Shown here: positions 15,246 through 24,882 of the stretch, one piece after another
Numbering within the stretch: the stretch's first letter is position 1
Layout of the letters: each line of letters opens with the position of its first letter
Source: Treponema sp.
Lineage (GTDB): Bacteria; Spirochaetota; Spirochaetia; Treponematales; Breznakiellaceae
DNA: 38,213 nt
NCBI GenBank assembly: GCA_031273265.1
Contig: JAISSH010000028.1
Location: forward strand, 1-38,213
Direction of reading: 5' to 3'
Translations under genes and position numbers: made by a program
Notes under the pieces: model-generated
Databases searched by the model: none
What the model saw: the letters and a program-made list of their open reading frames with translations, nothing else
Told to the model about the DNA's origin: nothing

Positions 15246-17042
15246 ATGGAAAAAAATACGATTTTAGCGATTGTGCTTTCTACTGTTGTGTTGATTGGTT
15301 TTTATGTGATGCAGGGAGTGTTCTTTCCCAAGACGAACCCGGCTTCCGCCGTTCAAACGCAGACACAGCAGGAGTTTACCCCTTCGTCTTCTCCGCCGCA
15401 GGAGGAGACTCCCGCAGTGGAAACTTTGCAGGAGCCGCCCGCCTCTTCATTGACGGAAGAATTGCAGTCAGACTCCGGTCCGCAGGCGGTGCAGTATGTG
15501 TCGATAGAAACGGAATTGATAAAAGTGGTTCTTACCAATGCCGGCGGCAATATAGTTTCATGGAAACTGAATGAGCATGATGACAGCGGCGATAATGTTG
15601 ATATGATTTTTTCCGGTGAAAAAGAAGCGCAGGCTTTTTCGATAGCCTTTGGCGGTCTTGACGCACAGCCGGTTACATCATTGTTTTATGTGAACCGCCT
15701 GTCTGAATATTCGGTGGAATTTTACCGCGATTTTATTATCCCTGCCGGAACGCCCGGCGCAGGCGGAAAATTCCGCTTAATCAAGCAGTACGAATTTAAA
15801 CCAAAAGACCACATGTTTGAGCTAACGGTTACTCTTGACGGCGGGTATTCGGTTTCCAATTTTAATTTTTCCGGCAGCGCGTACACTATCGCTTTTGGTC
15901 CGCAGATTGGACCCAAGTTTGAAAAACTCGACAACCGCTACGATTTCCGGCACTATATCACATTTCTAAATGGAAAACGAAAAAATGTAAAAGTAAATGA
16001 ACTAATTGAATCTCGTCCGGCGTGGGCTGCTATTTCGGGCAAGTACTTCGCTTTTATTGCCGTTCCCTATCTTGCGCAGTACACCATCAGTTTTTCGGAA
16101 AGGGCGGAAGCGGGGATTCCTTCGGCTTCCAGAATGTATATAATCCGTCCTGCCGCGAATGCGTCCAGAATTACCGATAATTACCGTTTTTATCTGGGAC
16201 CGAAAACCCAGGAAGCGCTTGCGATTTACAACACCGGAAAAAGCGAATTCCGCCAAATGGAGGACAGGAATCTTGTCGAAGCTGCCAGTTCGCGCGGGAT
16301 TTTGTCGCCTCTGGAAAAACTGTTAAAATGGCTGCTTCTTTTCTTCTACAAAATTGCACCTAACTACGGCGTTGCGATTATTCTGCTTACGTTATTTGTA
16401 AAGATCGTTTTCTTTCCCCTGACAAAAAAAGGCTCGGAAGCCACATTCCGAATGCAGGCTCTCGCGCCCAGAATAAAAGAGATTCAGGAAAAATATAAAA
16501 ACAATCCGCAGAAACTACAGGTAGAGATGGGTAATTTTTACAAGCAGGAAGGCTACAACCCTGTTTCAGGATGCCTTCCCATGCTGCTGCAAGTTCCGAT
16601 ATTTATCGCCATGTATAACCTTTTTAACAACCATTTTGATCTGCGCGGCGCGGGCTTTATTCCCGGCTGGATACCCGATCTTTCGCTCCCGGAAGCCATT
16701 TGGAGTTTCCCGGAAGGAACCAAGATGCCCATATTAGGCTGGACAGCGTTGAGGCTTCTGCCGTTTATTTACGTCGGCTCACAGTTAATCTACGGCAAAG
16801 TTACACAAACGCCCGGTCAACAGTCAAATACCCAGATGAAAATGATGTTATATGTCATGCCGATAGTGTTTTTCTTCATACTGTATAATATGCCGTCCGG
16901 CTTGTTGATATACTGGATTTTTTCAAACCTTCTCACCCTTGTACAGCAGTTGATTATAAATAAATATGTTTTGGCAAAACGCGGGCAGCCCGAACCGCCG
17001 CCTGTACCTGTAATTGCCCCCAAAAAAAATAAAAAGAAATAA
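15246..17042 (+). CDS. yidC: Membrane protein insertase YidC
   Basis: Inner-membrane insertase working alone or with SecYEG. 598 residues in the Gram-negative layout: N-terminal membrane segment (about 6-22), a Pro/Gln/Ser-rich linker, a large periplasmic beta domain (about 85-340, FKLIKQYEF.., YRFYLGPK), and a C-terminal five-helix core starting LLLFFYKIAPNYGVAIILLT. The core has TKKGSEATFRMQALAPRIKE and the QEGYNPVSGCLPMLLQ block. The C-terminus is basic (KKNKKK), as in ribosome-binding tails. AAGGA precedes the ATG. jag follows after 10 bp. Confidence 0.97.
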   Translation: MEKNTILAIVLSTVVLIGFYVMQGVFFPKTNPASAVQTQTQQEFTPSSSPPQEETPAVETLQEPPASSLTEELQSDSGPQAVQYVSIETELIKVVLTNAGGNIVSWKLNEHDDSGDNVDMIFSGEKEAQAFSIAFGGLDAQPVTSLFYVNRLSEYSVEFYRDFIIPAGTPGAGGKFRLIKQYEFKPKDHMFELTVTLDGGYSVSNFNFSGSAYTIAFGPQIGPKFEKLDNRYDFRHYITFLNGKRKNVKVNELIESRPAWAAISGKYFAFIAVPYLAQYTISFSERAEAGIPSASRMYIIRPAANASRITDNYRFYLGPKTQEALAIYNTGKSEFRQMEDRNLVEAASSRGILSPLEKLLKWLLLFFYKIAPNYGVAIILLTLFVKIVFFPLTKKGSEATFRMQALAPRIKEIQEKYKNNPQKLQVEMGNFYKQEGYNPVSGCLPMLLQVPIFIAMYNLFNNHFDLRGAGFIPGWIPDLSLPEAIWSFPEGTKMPILGWTALRLLPFIYVGSQLIYGKVTQTPGQQSNTQMKMMLYVMPIVFFFILYNMPSGLLIYWIFSNLLTLVQQLIINKYVLAKRGQPEPPPVPVIAPKKNKKK

Positions 17043-17052
17043 GGAGATAAAT

Positions 17053-17769
17053 ATGGAATACGAATTTGAAGGACGTACCGAAAAAGAAGCTATTGATAAA
17101 GCAGCGGAAGAACTGGGTCTTGAAAAAGATGATTTTGATGTGGAGATTCTTGAAATCCAAAAACAGGGTCTGTTCAAAAAAGGTTATGTAAAAATAAAGG
17201 TGCATACCCGAAACCGGAATTCTTCCGCAGGCGCCCGTTCTTCCAACCGGTCGGAAGAAAGCCGCGGCGCAGGAGCAAGGAAGGCGATTTATGGCGAGCC
17301 TTTGTGTCAGAATGAATTTGAGGAAAAATTAACGGGGTTTGCAGCCGGGCTTATTGAACACATGGGTTATCCCGGCAAGGTAACGATCCTGTTCAGGGAA
17401 AAACACAAACTGGGATTAAAAATCGATTCCGAACATTCATCGATTTTGATAGGGAAAAAAGGCAAGAATCTGGACGCCCTTCAGTTGCTGTTGAATATTT
17501 ACGCGGGCAGGCTTGGCAGAGAGGACGTGCGCGTGATTCTGGATACCGAGAATTACCGTATAAGGCGGGAAGAGAACCTTGTGCGTCTTGCGTATAACGT
17601 AGCGGAAAAGGTGCGTGAGAGCCGCAGTTCAATTCTGCTTGAACCGATGAATCCGTTCGACAGGTGGGTTATTCATACCACGTTGAATGATATCAACGAT
17701 GTTGAAACCAAAAGCGAGGGAGATGGTTTATATAAGCAGGTGCGGGTTTATTTCCGCGGATTAAAGTAG
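17053..17769 (+). CDS. jag: Jag/KhpB-type RNA-binding protein
   Basis: Cytoplasmic RNA-binding protein commonly encoded after yidC. 238 residues: Jag-N domain (1-52, YEFEGRTEKEAIDKAAEELG), a Ser/Arg-rich linker, a KH domain with GxxG as IGKKGKNLDALQ, and an R3H domain at the end (NPFDRWVIHTTLND, Arg-x3-His). The start at 17053 is chosen because AAGGAG stands directly upstream; a longer frame from 17014 overlaps yidC. KhpB proteins bind many small RNAs in Gram-positive bacteria and affect cell envelope; that role here is inferred. Confidence 0.95.
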   Translation: MEYEFEGRTEKEAIDKAAEELGLEKDDFDVEILEIQKQGLFKKGYVKIKVHTRNRNSSAGARSSNRSEESRGAGARKAIYGEPLCQNEFEEKLTGFAAGLIEHMGYPGKVTILFREKHKLGLKIDSEHSSILIGKKGKNLDALQLLLNIYAGRLGREDVRVILDTENYRIRREENLVRLAYNVAEKVRESRSSILLEPMNPFDRWVIHTTLNDINDVETKSEGDGLYKQVRVYFRGLK

Positions 17770-18564
17770 ATGAAGGTCAAACTAGTTTTATTAATGTTTT
17801 TTGCCGCCGTTCCGCTCATTTTTTCAATAACGCTTGAAGAGCTGGTAGACCCGGCTCATGCGGCGCAGTTGCGCTCAGGTGAATCTGTTACCGCAACCCA
17901 GTTGAAAAACCCGGTTTTAAGGCTGCTGCCAAACTCCGAAGAACTGCGGCAATTTACCGCAGACATCAACGCCGCTCTTGCGCCGACTTTGGCTGTCGAG
18001 ACGCTGTACCTGTATAAAAAAAATTCGGACGGGTCTTCGGACAATTGGACCGAAGAACAGCGCACGTCGTTGTTCAATCATCTTTTGTCCATGAGCACCT
18101 TAACCGGTATTGAATATTATTCCGCAAGCCGTCAAACCATGCGTACTTTTTACGAATCCTCCGTGGTCATAGACGGTCCGTCAACCAAAAAACCTCTCCC
18201 TGACCCCGTGTTTTCGCAGCCTCCGGCGAAGTACACCCTTTTCGCAAGGCAGAAAGACCTCACCTTTGGGGACAATATTTACCGCTACGATTTTATATCG
18301 TCTCAGGACGCCCTGATCTTCTCTCAGGAAAATTTGACCGCCATGGTCGCCGGAATTATTCCGGCGGTGGGAAAAAACAAACTGCGTTCAGTTTTGGCGG
18401 TTATTGACTGCGGCGACTCATTGTTGATTTACGCCGTTTCCATGGCAAAGGCGGTTTCTGTTCCGGGCATGGGAGACAGAATCGGGAATTCATTCGGAAA
18501 CCGGGCGGAAGCGGTGCTTAAATGGTTTATTGGCAAGGCTGACGGCGTTTTTGTAGAAAATTAA
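17770..18564 (+). CDS. Exported protein, possibly DUF6675
   Basis: A 264-residue protein with a signal peptide (MKVKLVLLMFFAAVPLIFSI). Its body has LRLLPNSEELRQFTADINA, YYSASRQTMRTFYESSVVI, TLFARQKDLTFGDNIYRYDF and a C-terminal LRSVLAVIDCGDSLLIYAVS. I associate it with a treponemal family of unknown function (DUF6675) but cannot check. It starts at the base after the jag stop, so it is probably the last gene of the rpmH operon; being next to yidC and jag suggests an envelope role. No lipobox is present. Confidence 0.7.
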   Translation: MKVKLVLLMFFAAVPLIFSITLEELVDPAHAAQLRSGESVTATQLKNPVLRLLPNSEELRQFTADINAALAPTLAVETLYLYKKNSDGSSDNWTEEQRTSLFNHLLSMSTLTGIEYYSASRQTMRTFYESSVVIDGPSTKKPLPDPVFSQPPAKYTLFARQKDLTFGDNIYRYDFISSQDALIFSQENLTAMVAGIIPAVGKNKLRSVLAVIDCGDSLLIYAVSMAKAVSVPGMGDRIGNSFGNRAEAVLKWFIGKADGVFVEN

Positions 18565-18610
18565 CGCGCATTTTACTTTTTTTCGTTTAATTCACAATCA
18601 TTAAACAGGC

Positions 18611-18639
18611 TTGTTGAATCTTGAATTAAATGGTAAAAT
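18611..18639 (+). promoter_or_regulatory. Predicted promoter of the DHH phosphoesterase
   Basis: TTGTTG (18611-18616) and TAAAAT (18634-18639) with 17 bp between. The expected leader is about 45 nt and carries AAGGAAGG before the ATG at 18690. Confidence 0.5.
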
Positions 18640-18689
18640 TTGCCGAAACTTAATATAGGATTCTATTTTAAGGACAAGGAAGGTGTAAG

Positions 18690-19598
18690 ATGAGGTTACT
18701 AACCCGATCCGACTTTGACGGCTTAGCCTGCGGAGCGCTTTTAGTATATTTAGGACTGATTGATGATTGGAAATTTGTACACCCTAAAGACATTCAAGAT
18801 GGTTTGGTTGAAGCCACAGATAATGATATATTGGCGAATATTCCATATATAAAAGGCTGCAAACTCTGGTTTGATCATCATTCAAGTGAATCTGAGCGCT
18901 TGGGCGGCGGCGTTTATTTTGAAGGGGTATCCAAGCTGGCTCCCAGTTGCGCGCGCGTTGTTTACGAATACTACGGCGGCGACGCCAAGCTGGGCAAATT
19001 TGCCGAGATGATCCATTATGTTGACAAGGTGGATTCAGGACACCTTTCTTCTGATGAAATTCTTGATCCGAAGGGATGGGTGCTTTTAGGATTTATCATG
19101 GACCCGCGCACCGGTCTTGGACGTTTCCGCAATTTTACAATCAGCAACTATGATCTGATGAAACAGTTGGCTTTAGTGTGCTCTGAAAAATCCATTGAGG
19201 AAATTCTTGAAATGCCCGACGTAAAAGAACGGCTGGATTTGTACTTTGAACAGACGAGCATTTTTAAGGAAATGGTTTTGAAGTACGCCAAACCAATCGG
19301 CAAAGTTATCATGGTTGACCTGCGGAATGTTGATGTTATTTATGCCGGAAACCGGTTTCTTATTTATACCCTTTTCCCGGATCAAAATATTTCCGTCTGG
19401 GTTGTGGACGGACGCAATAAAACAAATGTCGCCATTACCGTAGGGTACAGCATTATAAACCGTACCGCTACGGTGGATGTCGGTTCGCTTCTGCTCACAT
19501 ACGGCGGCGGCGGACACCGGCAGGTTGGCACATGTCAGGTTACTTATAATAACGCCGACAAGATCATCGCCGAGATACTGGAAAAAGTAAACAACTGA
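18690..19598 (+). CDS. DHH/DHHA1 phosphoesterase
   Basis: A 302-residue cytoplasmic phosphoesterase of the DHH superfamily, which includes exopolyphosphatases, NrnA-type nanoRNases and cyclic-di-AMP enzymes. Metal-site motifs are present: SDFDG (Asp8, Asp10), FDHHSSE (Asp62-His63-His64), IHYVDKVDSG (Asp in the third motif) and the DHHA1 substrate loop YGGGGHRQVGTC near residue 275. No extra sensor or membrane domain is present, so it is the stand-alone short form. AAGGAAGG precedes the ATG. Exact substrate cannot be told from sequence. It converges with the transglutaminase gene with 2 bp between stops. Confidence 0.88.
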   Translation: MRLLTRSDFDGLACGALLVYLGLIDDWKFVHPKDIQDGLVEATDNDILANIPYIKGCKLWFDHHSSESERLGGGVYFEGVSKLAPSCARVVYEYYGGDAKLGKFAEMIHYVDKVDSGHLSSDEILDPKGWVLLGFIMDPRTGLGRFRNFTISNYDLMKQLALVCSEKSIEEILEMPDVKERLDLYFEQTSIFKEMVLKYAKPIGKVIMVDLRNVDVIYAGNRFLIYTLFPDQNISVWVVDGRNKTNVAITVGYSIINRTATVDVGSLLLTYGGGGHRQVGTCQVTYNNADKIIAEILEKVNN

Positions 19599-19600
19599 AC

Positions 19601-22600
19601 TTACTCCACAGTGAATATCGCGTTCCCAAGCGCCCTTGCGAGGCTGTAACATTCCGCGCGTGTTATTGCACGTAACGGAATTGAACAAGGCGGCGTTTCT
19701 GTTTTTCCGGTTTTGTCAACAAGCCGGCATGAGGCGGAATATCCCGCCTGCGTTGCGTCAATTATTACATTCAATGTAAATCGGGCTTCTGTTCCCATTG
19801 CGGCTCTGCCAAAGCCAGCCCGGACAAGCGCTTTTTCAAGAGTTTTTTGAATACCCGCAGCTTGTTCACTCCCGATAATGTTAAATTTTACCGGCAGTTT
19901 TATGCCGCGCTGACGCAGTGCGCCGCGGTTAAGAGCGAAAAGTTCTTCTGCGGATATTTCCCTGTTCTGCCGCCGAAAACTAAAAAGCGAAGATTTTTTT
20001 GGATTTGCGAATTCACTGTAGCATAACGCGATGAATTCTTTTTCCCATAACGGGTCGAAAGCGGACAGAGCTTTCTCCGTAAGATTTTCATTTCCCAGCA
20101 GAATGCCCTCTTCAATGTCATAAGAGGGGATTGACGCCGGAATAAGCGCCGTTTCAAATTCGCGCGCTTTGTTCAGATAGGAAATTGCGCGGCGCGGATA
20201 ATCTTTAAAAGCTTTACAGTATTGTATATATGAATCCAGATGCGCTCCGCCTTCGCTCGACAATTTTCCGTAGTAGGCGTTTGCCGCGGCAAGACAGTAT
20301 TTCCGGTAAAGCCTGAGATTTACCGCGTGTTTTAATTTATACGTCGTGATTCTTAACAAAGAGCGTATTTTATCACGGGGTCCTGCCCACGGCAAAAATT
20401 TTTCTGTTTTTACAAGACCCGAATATGTATCCGTGAGAATTAGGTGAATATCTCTTTTATAACGGTCGGGGTCTATGCCGAAATTCAACATCCATGAATT
20501 GTCGCTCCCTTTTAGGCAGTCTTCCGCGTAAAGCCGCGCTTCTTCCAGACGCCCCGACATTTGATAAACCTGAGCCAGATTTAATTTCGCCAGCGGAGAC
20601 GTATCGATCCCGTAGGCGGTGTTGTACTCTCTCTGCGATTTTTCAAGTTCAAGCCGCCGCATATAAATTTCACCTAATGCGAGGCGACCGGAAGCGCGGT
20701 TTTGAATATTAAGCGAATTGTTGACCGCGTTCATGCAAAAATCGTAGCTGTAAAAATGAGATTCTAAAATTGAAAGGTTGTACCATGCTATGGCGGTAAA
20801 CACGCGGTCTCCCAAATATTCTCCCATCGAGATCGCCTTGTTATACCAATATTTGCTTTCATCATAACGGTACATATCAGAGTACACAGTTCCCAGCGTC
20901 ATTGAAAAATCCGCGTCTTCGCCAAAATGTTCAATCGCGGACTTTAAAAGTTTTTCTCCATCCGCAAGCCTGTGAACCTTAAAATACATCCACCCCAAAC
21001 TGCCGATAGCCTCCCTGTTGTGCGGTTCAAGTTCAAGAACCTGCTCATAATAATCCACCGACACCGTGTCGCGGTTCATGTAACCGGCGGTTCTTGCGAG
21101 CCTGTTTAATACGGTGGGATTGTCGGGAGTGATAGCCTGAGTCTTTTGGTACTCGTCCCACGCAAGACCAAAAAGGGAACGCCCGTAATAAAGATTTCCC
21201 AACGCCCACGGAAAACGCGCGTCCCGCGGAAAGAGCGCGCCGCCTTCCCTGTATAACTCAATCGCCCGTTCCCAATTTTCAGAGTAGTCCGCGCTTGAAG
21301 CTTCCTTAAAAAGTTCATCTGCGCTTTTTAATTCAACATCATCGTTATCCTGCGCTCTGATCTGAGAGCCGGCAATAGACACAAGTAAGAAGATGAGCAG
21401 AAGCGCTTTTCCGTTTTTTTTTGCGGAATTAAGGGCAAGCGCAAGTGGCGGAATCAGCCATAATATTATCCGCCGCCCAAGAGAGATTTCTTTGCGGTAT
21501 GAAACGCAGAATAATTTGTAGTTTTCCCACTGCAGTTCGAAGTCAAATTTTGAGTATTTAGGAGCGAACCGGGCGGCTGCGGCTGAATGGCAGAGAGGAT
21601 ATATGCCGTTGAAACGACTGTTAAGTCCAAGCGCCCATTCCGCTTCCGAAAGCAAACCGTCGCGGTGAATTCCAGCCAGATTCAGGCGGCGGCGTGCGTG
21701 GCTCAAAATACGGGTGGATTTTTTACGGAAGTTGCGCGTCATAAAAACTGAAAGTAAAATGCCGCACCGGATGTAGAGAAAAATGAGTATTATCGCGGCG
21801 ATTGTTATGTGAAGATAATAGTTTTTAATAAACGCGATTGTTTTTCGCGCCAATGAATTGAAACTTGAAACCCGCGCTTCAGCGCTTCCGTCTTCGCGTA
21901 TTTTTATCTCATAGCGGTTTTCAAAAATCTCCCGCATCAGTTTTTCAAAAAGCGCGGGATCTACTCCTGATGAAAACTGTAATTCCTCATTCTCCGCGAC
22001 TTTTTCCGTAGTGGGGTCAAATTCAATCCAGCCGAATCGGGGGAAGGCGACTTCTACCCACGCGTGCGCCATGTCTGAACGCACAGGATAATAGTCGAAG
22101 GTGTTGGTTTGAGGGTCAACGAAAAATCCGGCTGCCACGCGGGCGGGAATTCCCAAAGAGCGCAGGAGCAGGGCATAGGCAAACGCATAGTAGGTGCAAT
22201 AACCTTTTTTTACCTGAAAGAGAAAGTACCCAAGTTGATCTCCGTCGGGCGCGATTCCGGGTTTTAAGCTGTAGCGATATTCGCCCTCTTTAAGAAAATT
22301 CAAAACGGAGATAACTTTGTCCGCATAGTTGCCGTAACCGGCTGTAATTTCCTCTGCGAGAGAGAGGAATCTTTCGTCATTTCCGTAATCGGTGTAAATT
22401 TTGAATTCTTCCTCAGAAAAGCCAAACTGTTCGTATGTTGGATGATCATTTGCGTTAGTTGAATAATATAGGTTTGAAAAATCCGCAGTGCTTACAAGAC
22501 TCTCCGCGCCGTATGCTGATTTAAAAGATGATGCGTTCCAGTTTTCATAGGGACTTGCCGATAAAGGCTCTTTCATAGCGATAAATGAAGACGGGTCTAT

Positions 22601-23599
22601 ATTGACAAGAAAATACTCCTGAAATGAATACCGCGCCTTTTCAAATTCCGGCGGTTCAAAAAATGTCTGCCGTGACGGAAGACGGGGAAGGTGGGTTTTT
22701 TCGTCAAGTTCTTCAATTTGATAAAAACCGTGTTTTTTACTGTAACCGGAAAGAACAAGCTCCCTCAATAAAAAATTTTCATCATTGTCTTTTTTTACAA
22801 CCATGACCAAATCGTTCTTCGTTGAAATTTCCGAATTCAGTTTTGGGTATTTGGAAAAACCGAGACTGAAAAATTTCGGCTCCAAAAGACCGCCGCCCAT
22901 TTTAACCGCCTGCTCCTGCAGAGGTTTTAAAAAGAAATAGCCGCCGAACACAATAATTATTACCAGCGCGGCAACCGCGAAACAAATTTCTTTTACGCGC
23001 AATTTAGTTTCCGGCGGCATTGAAAAGAGCAGGGCAAGCGCCTGTAAAAAAACAACCGCGCTGAATAATACAATCATTACAATAGGCCAGCGGTAAACTT
23101 CTATTTTGGCGGTTTGTGTTACACTGTAAATAAAAAGAAACAGCGCGGCATCGGCGATTATCGACGCTCTTAAAAATTTTCTTCCGCCGGCGGACGAGAG
23201 CGAAAACCACGTTGAAACCGCGCTCCAGTAATACGGAAAGAGTGAGACGAAATTATTCCGGTCAAGATTTAAAAGCATCGAATCGAGGATAATCGCCGGC
23301 GTGTCGGCTCTGCCGGAAATGAAAAGGCGCGGCAAAGCGATTAATGCCCTGCCAACCCAGGGGATCAGCCCGATTGAAATGAGGGCGGCGATTGGGTTCA
23401 TCTGCCTGTTGTTCAGCCGCAGAATTGAAAGAAAGGATGCCGCGGCAAATCCCGCAAGCAAGGTGGCGGTAAAAATCGAAGTGTCCGCAAGGTCTGCGGC
23501 AATGAGCCGGAATTGGAACAGGATAATGAAAAGCGCGACAGACCGGAAAAAAAGCGCCGGTATTGAAGCCGGTATGAAAACAGCCGAATTTTTTTTCAT
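19601..23599 (-). CDS. Membrane transglutaminase-like protein fused to a TPR protein
   Basis: A 1332-residue fusion. Parts in order: about seven hydrophobic segments in the first 220 residues; a periplasmic region ending in a transglutaminase core with the triad Cys468 (KKGYCTYYAFAY), His512 (DMAHAWVEVAF) and Asp528 (WIEFDPT); a further membrane segment near 605-625; a second hydrophobic stretch about 720-745 (GKALLLIFLLVSIAGSQIRA) that looks like an internal signal peptide; then a long run of TPR-like repeats (ERAIELYREGGALFPRDARF, DYYEQVLELEPHNREAIGSL) and a C-terminal 130-residue domain. The start is the ATG at 23599 overlapping the DUF58 stop (ATGA). TGase-like proteins next to MoxR and DUF58 form a known gene neighbourhood of unclear function. 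Confidence 0.88.
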   Translation of the reverse strand: MKKNSAVFIPASIPALFFRSVALFIILFQFRLIAADLADTSIFTATLLAGFAAASFLSILRLNNRQMNPIAALISIGLIPWVGRALIALPRLFISGRADTPAIILDSMLLNLDRNNFVSLFPYYWSAVSTWFSLSSAGGRKFLRASIIADAALFLFIYSVTQTAKIEVYRWPIVMIVLFSAVVFLQALALLFSMPPETKLRVKEICFAVAALVIIIVFGGYFFLKPLQEQAVKMGGGLLEPKFFSLGFSKYPKLNSEISTKNDLVMVVKKDNDENFLLRELVLSGYSKKHGFYQIEELDEKTHLPRLPSRQTFFEPPEFEKARYSFQEYFLVNIDPSSFIAMKEPLSASPYENWNASSFKSAYGAESLVSTADFSNLYYSTNANDHPTYEQFGFSEEEFKIYTDYGNDERFLSLAEEITAGYGNYADKVISVLNFLKEGEYRYSLKPGIAPDGDQLGYFLFQVKKGYCTYYAFAYALLLRSLGIPARVAAGFFVDPQTNTFDYYPVRSDMAHAWVEVAFPRFGWIEFDPTTEKVAENEELQFSSGVDPALFEKLMREIFENRYEIKIREDGSAEARVSSFNSLARKTIAFIKNYYLHITIAAIILIFLYIRCGILLSVFMTRNFRKKSTRILSHARRRLNLAGIHRDGLLSEAEWALGLNSRFNGIYPLCHSAAAARFAPKYSKFDFELQWENYKLFCVSYRKEISLGRRIILWLIPPLALALNSAKKNGKALLLIFLLVSIAGSQIRAQDNDDVELKSADELFKEASSADYSENWERAIELYREGGALFPRDARFPWALGNLYYGRSLFGLAWDEYQKTQAITPDNPTVLNRLARTAGYMNRDTVSVDYYEQVLELEPHNREAIGSLGWMYFKVHRLADGEKLLKSAIEHFGEDADFSMTLGTVYSDMYRYDESKYWYNKAISMGEYLGDRVFTAIAWYNLSILESHFYSYDFCMNAVNNSLNIQNRASGRLALGEIYMRRLELEKSQREYNTAYGIDTSPLAKLNLAQVYQMSGRLEEARLYAEDCLKGSDNSWMLNFGIDPDRYKRDIHLILTDTYSGLVKTEKFLPWAGPRDKIRSLLRITTYKLKHAVNLRLYRKYCLAAANAYYGKLSSEGGAHLDSYIQYCKAFKDYPRRAISYLNKAREFETALIPASIPSYDIEEGILLGNENLTEKALSAFDPLWEKEFIALCYSEFANPKKSSLFSFRRQNREISAEELFALNRGALRQRGIKLPVKFNIIGSEQAAGIQKTLEKALVRAGFGRAAMGTEARFTLNVIIDATQAGYSASCRLVDKTGKTETPPCSIPLRAITRAECYSLARALGNAIFTVE

Positions 23600-24882
23600 A
23601 GTTGAAATCCTATCGCCCGCGCTCTTACGCCGGGACGTTTGTTGTAAAGAGTTACGCATATCTCAGCCGCAGCCGCCCGCTCTTCGTGAACGCGGTTCCC
23701 GCCTTCGCCCGCGCCGTAGATAAAAATCAGTTCTATTGAGCGGCTCGCGTTGTTGGACAGAAATCTGTCCAGCGAAGAAGCCTCCGATGTGACCCTTGGC
23801 AATGCCAATATCAAAACAGCGCGCTCCTCCGGTACGGACGGCAGATCCATCGGCGCGGGCGAAGCTGCAGGAAACGCCAGCATAAAACCCAATTCCGCCC
23901 TAGTCAAGGACACGCCGTTTTTTTCACCTGAGTCAGTATAACCGATTTGCACATCTTTTTCTTTGCCTAAACCGTCAACAATAGCCATTGCGTTCTCACA
24001 TAACAAATCCACGGCAGTCCGCGCGTCTGCGCTTGCAACGGCGTGTTTGTCCCTGTTTCGCAGGGCGAAAATTCCCCTGCTGTAAAGCGCGTCAAACTGC
24101 GTATCTATCAAAATGGTTATCGCCGACTGGGGCGGCGGTTCTCTTTCACCCTGCCTGATAAAAAGCTCTCCTCCGTGACTGTACAGTTTCCAGTTAATGC
24201 GCCGCGGATCATCTCCGGGCACATAGGGGCGGCTGTCAACAAGATCGTCGGTGCGATCAACAGGCAAACCCTCTCTGCATGATTCGCCGCCGCTTGCCCG
24301 CACAGGGACAGCTTCGCTTGCGGTATGCGGGCTGACAAGAAGGCGAGCCGCGCTTTCGACGGGCATACGGTACGCGAAGCGGAAAAAACCAAGTATGTCG
24401 AATACGGCAAACTCATCGTAAGGAGAAAAATACGCGCCGCGTTTTTCCGCCTGAAACTGCTCCTGCCGCGCCGCGCCGGTTTTCAATTCCGGTTTGAAAT
24501 CGTATGTTAAATGCCGTCCGTCTTTTGTACAAAGCGGCACGCAACAGCGGACAAGAATTCCCGGAAGTTGAATAATTTCCCTGAATGATGAACTTCCCTC
24601 ATCTTCAAAATAACTCACCTGCGTCCAGCCGCCTGAGATGATTTTTTCCGGACTCAAACGGATAGTGACTCCGCCCGCGCGTCTTCGGTGGAACAACGCC
24701 AACAACAGAGTCATCGCGAGGCAGTAGACCCAGATTGCCAGAAACACCGATCCCGTCAACGTAAGAACCATCTCCCCCCTGATTATTCCCGCCGCGAAAG
24801 ACAGGACAATTATGAGCAGGACAAAAACGCCCATCGTCCGGGGCGTTAGCGCCGCTTTAATTTTAACCGGTTTTTTTTTCAT
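23596..24882 (-). CDS. DUF58 (VWA-like) protein
   Basis: 428-residue membrane-anchored DUF58 protein. It has two hydrophobic segments at about 15-60 (GVFVLLIIVLSFAAGIIRGE and LAIWVYCLAMTLLLALF) and the diagnostic block RPYVPGDDPRRINWKLYSHG followed by LFIRQGE, then a VWA-like region (AITILIDTQFD). DUF58 proteins pair with MoxR ATPases, which are thought to act as chaperones for VWA-type partners. The start is set at ATG 24882 (MKKKPVKIKAAL), overlapping the moxR end by 20 bp; an in-frame ATG at 24954 would overlap by 92 bp. Translation is likely coupled with both neighbours. Confidence 0.88.
   Translation of the reverse strand: MKKKPVKIKAALTPRTMGVFVLLIIVLSFAAGIIRGEMVLTLTGSVFLAIWVYCLAMTLLLALFHRRRAGGVTIRLSPEKIISGGWTQVSYFEDEGSSSFREIIQLPGILVRCCVPLCTKDGRHLTYDFKPELKTGAARQEQFQAEKRGAYFSPYDEFAVFDILGFFRFAYRMPVESAARLLVSPHTASEAVPVRASGGESCREGLPVDRTDDLVDSRPYVPGDDPRRINWKLYSHGGELFIRQGEREPPPQSAITILIDTQFDALYSRGIFALRNRDKHAVASADARTAVDLLCENAMAIVDGLGKEKDVQIGYTDSGEKNGVSLTRAELGFMLAFPAASPAPMDLPSVPEERAVLILALPRVTSEASSLDRFLSNNASRSIELIFIYGAGEGGNRVHEERAAAAEICVTLYNKRPGVRARAIGFQL

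Noticed and set aside
18555-18590. Possible terminator after the exported protein at 18564
   Set aside because: Only a 5-bp AAAAT/ATTTT pairing with a T-rich tail; too weak to call.
23600-23659. Upstream extension of the transglutaminase gene
   Set aside because: It lies inside the DUF58 gene; the ATGA overlap at 23599 is a typical coupled start.
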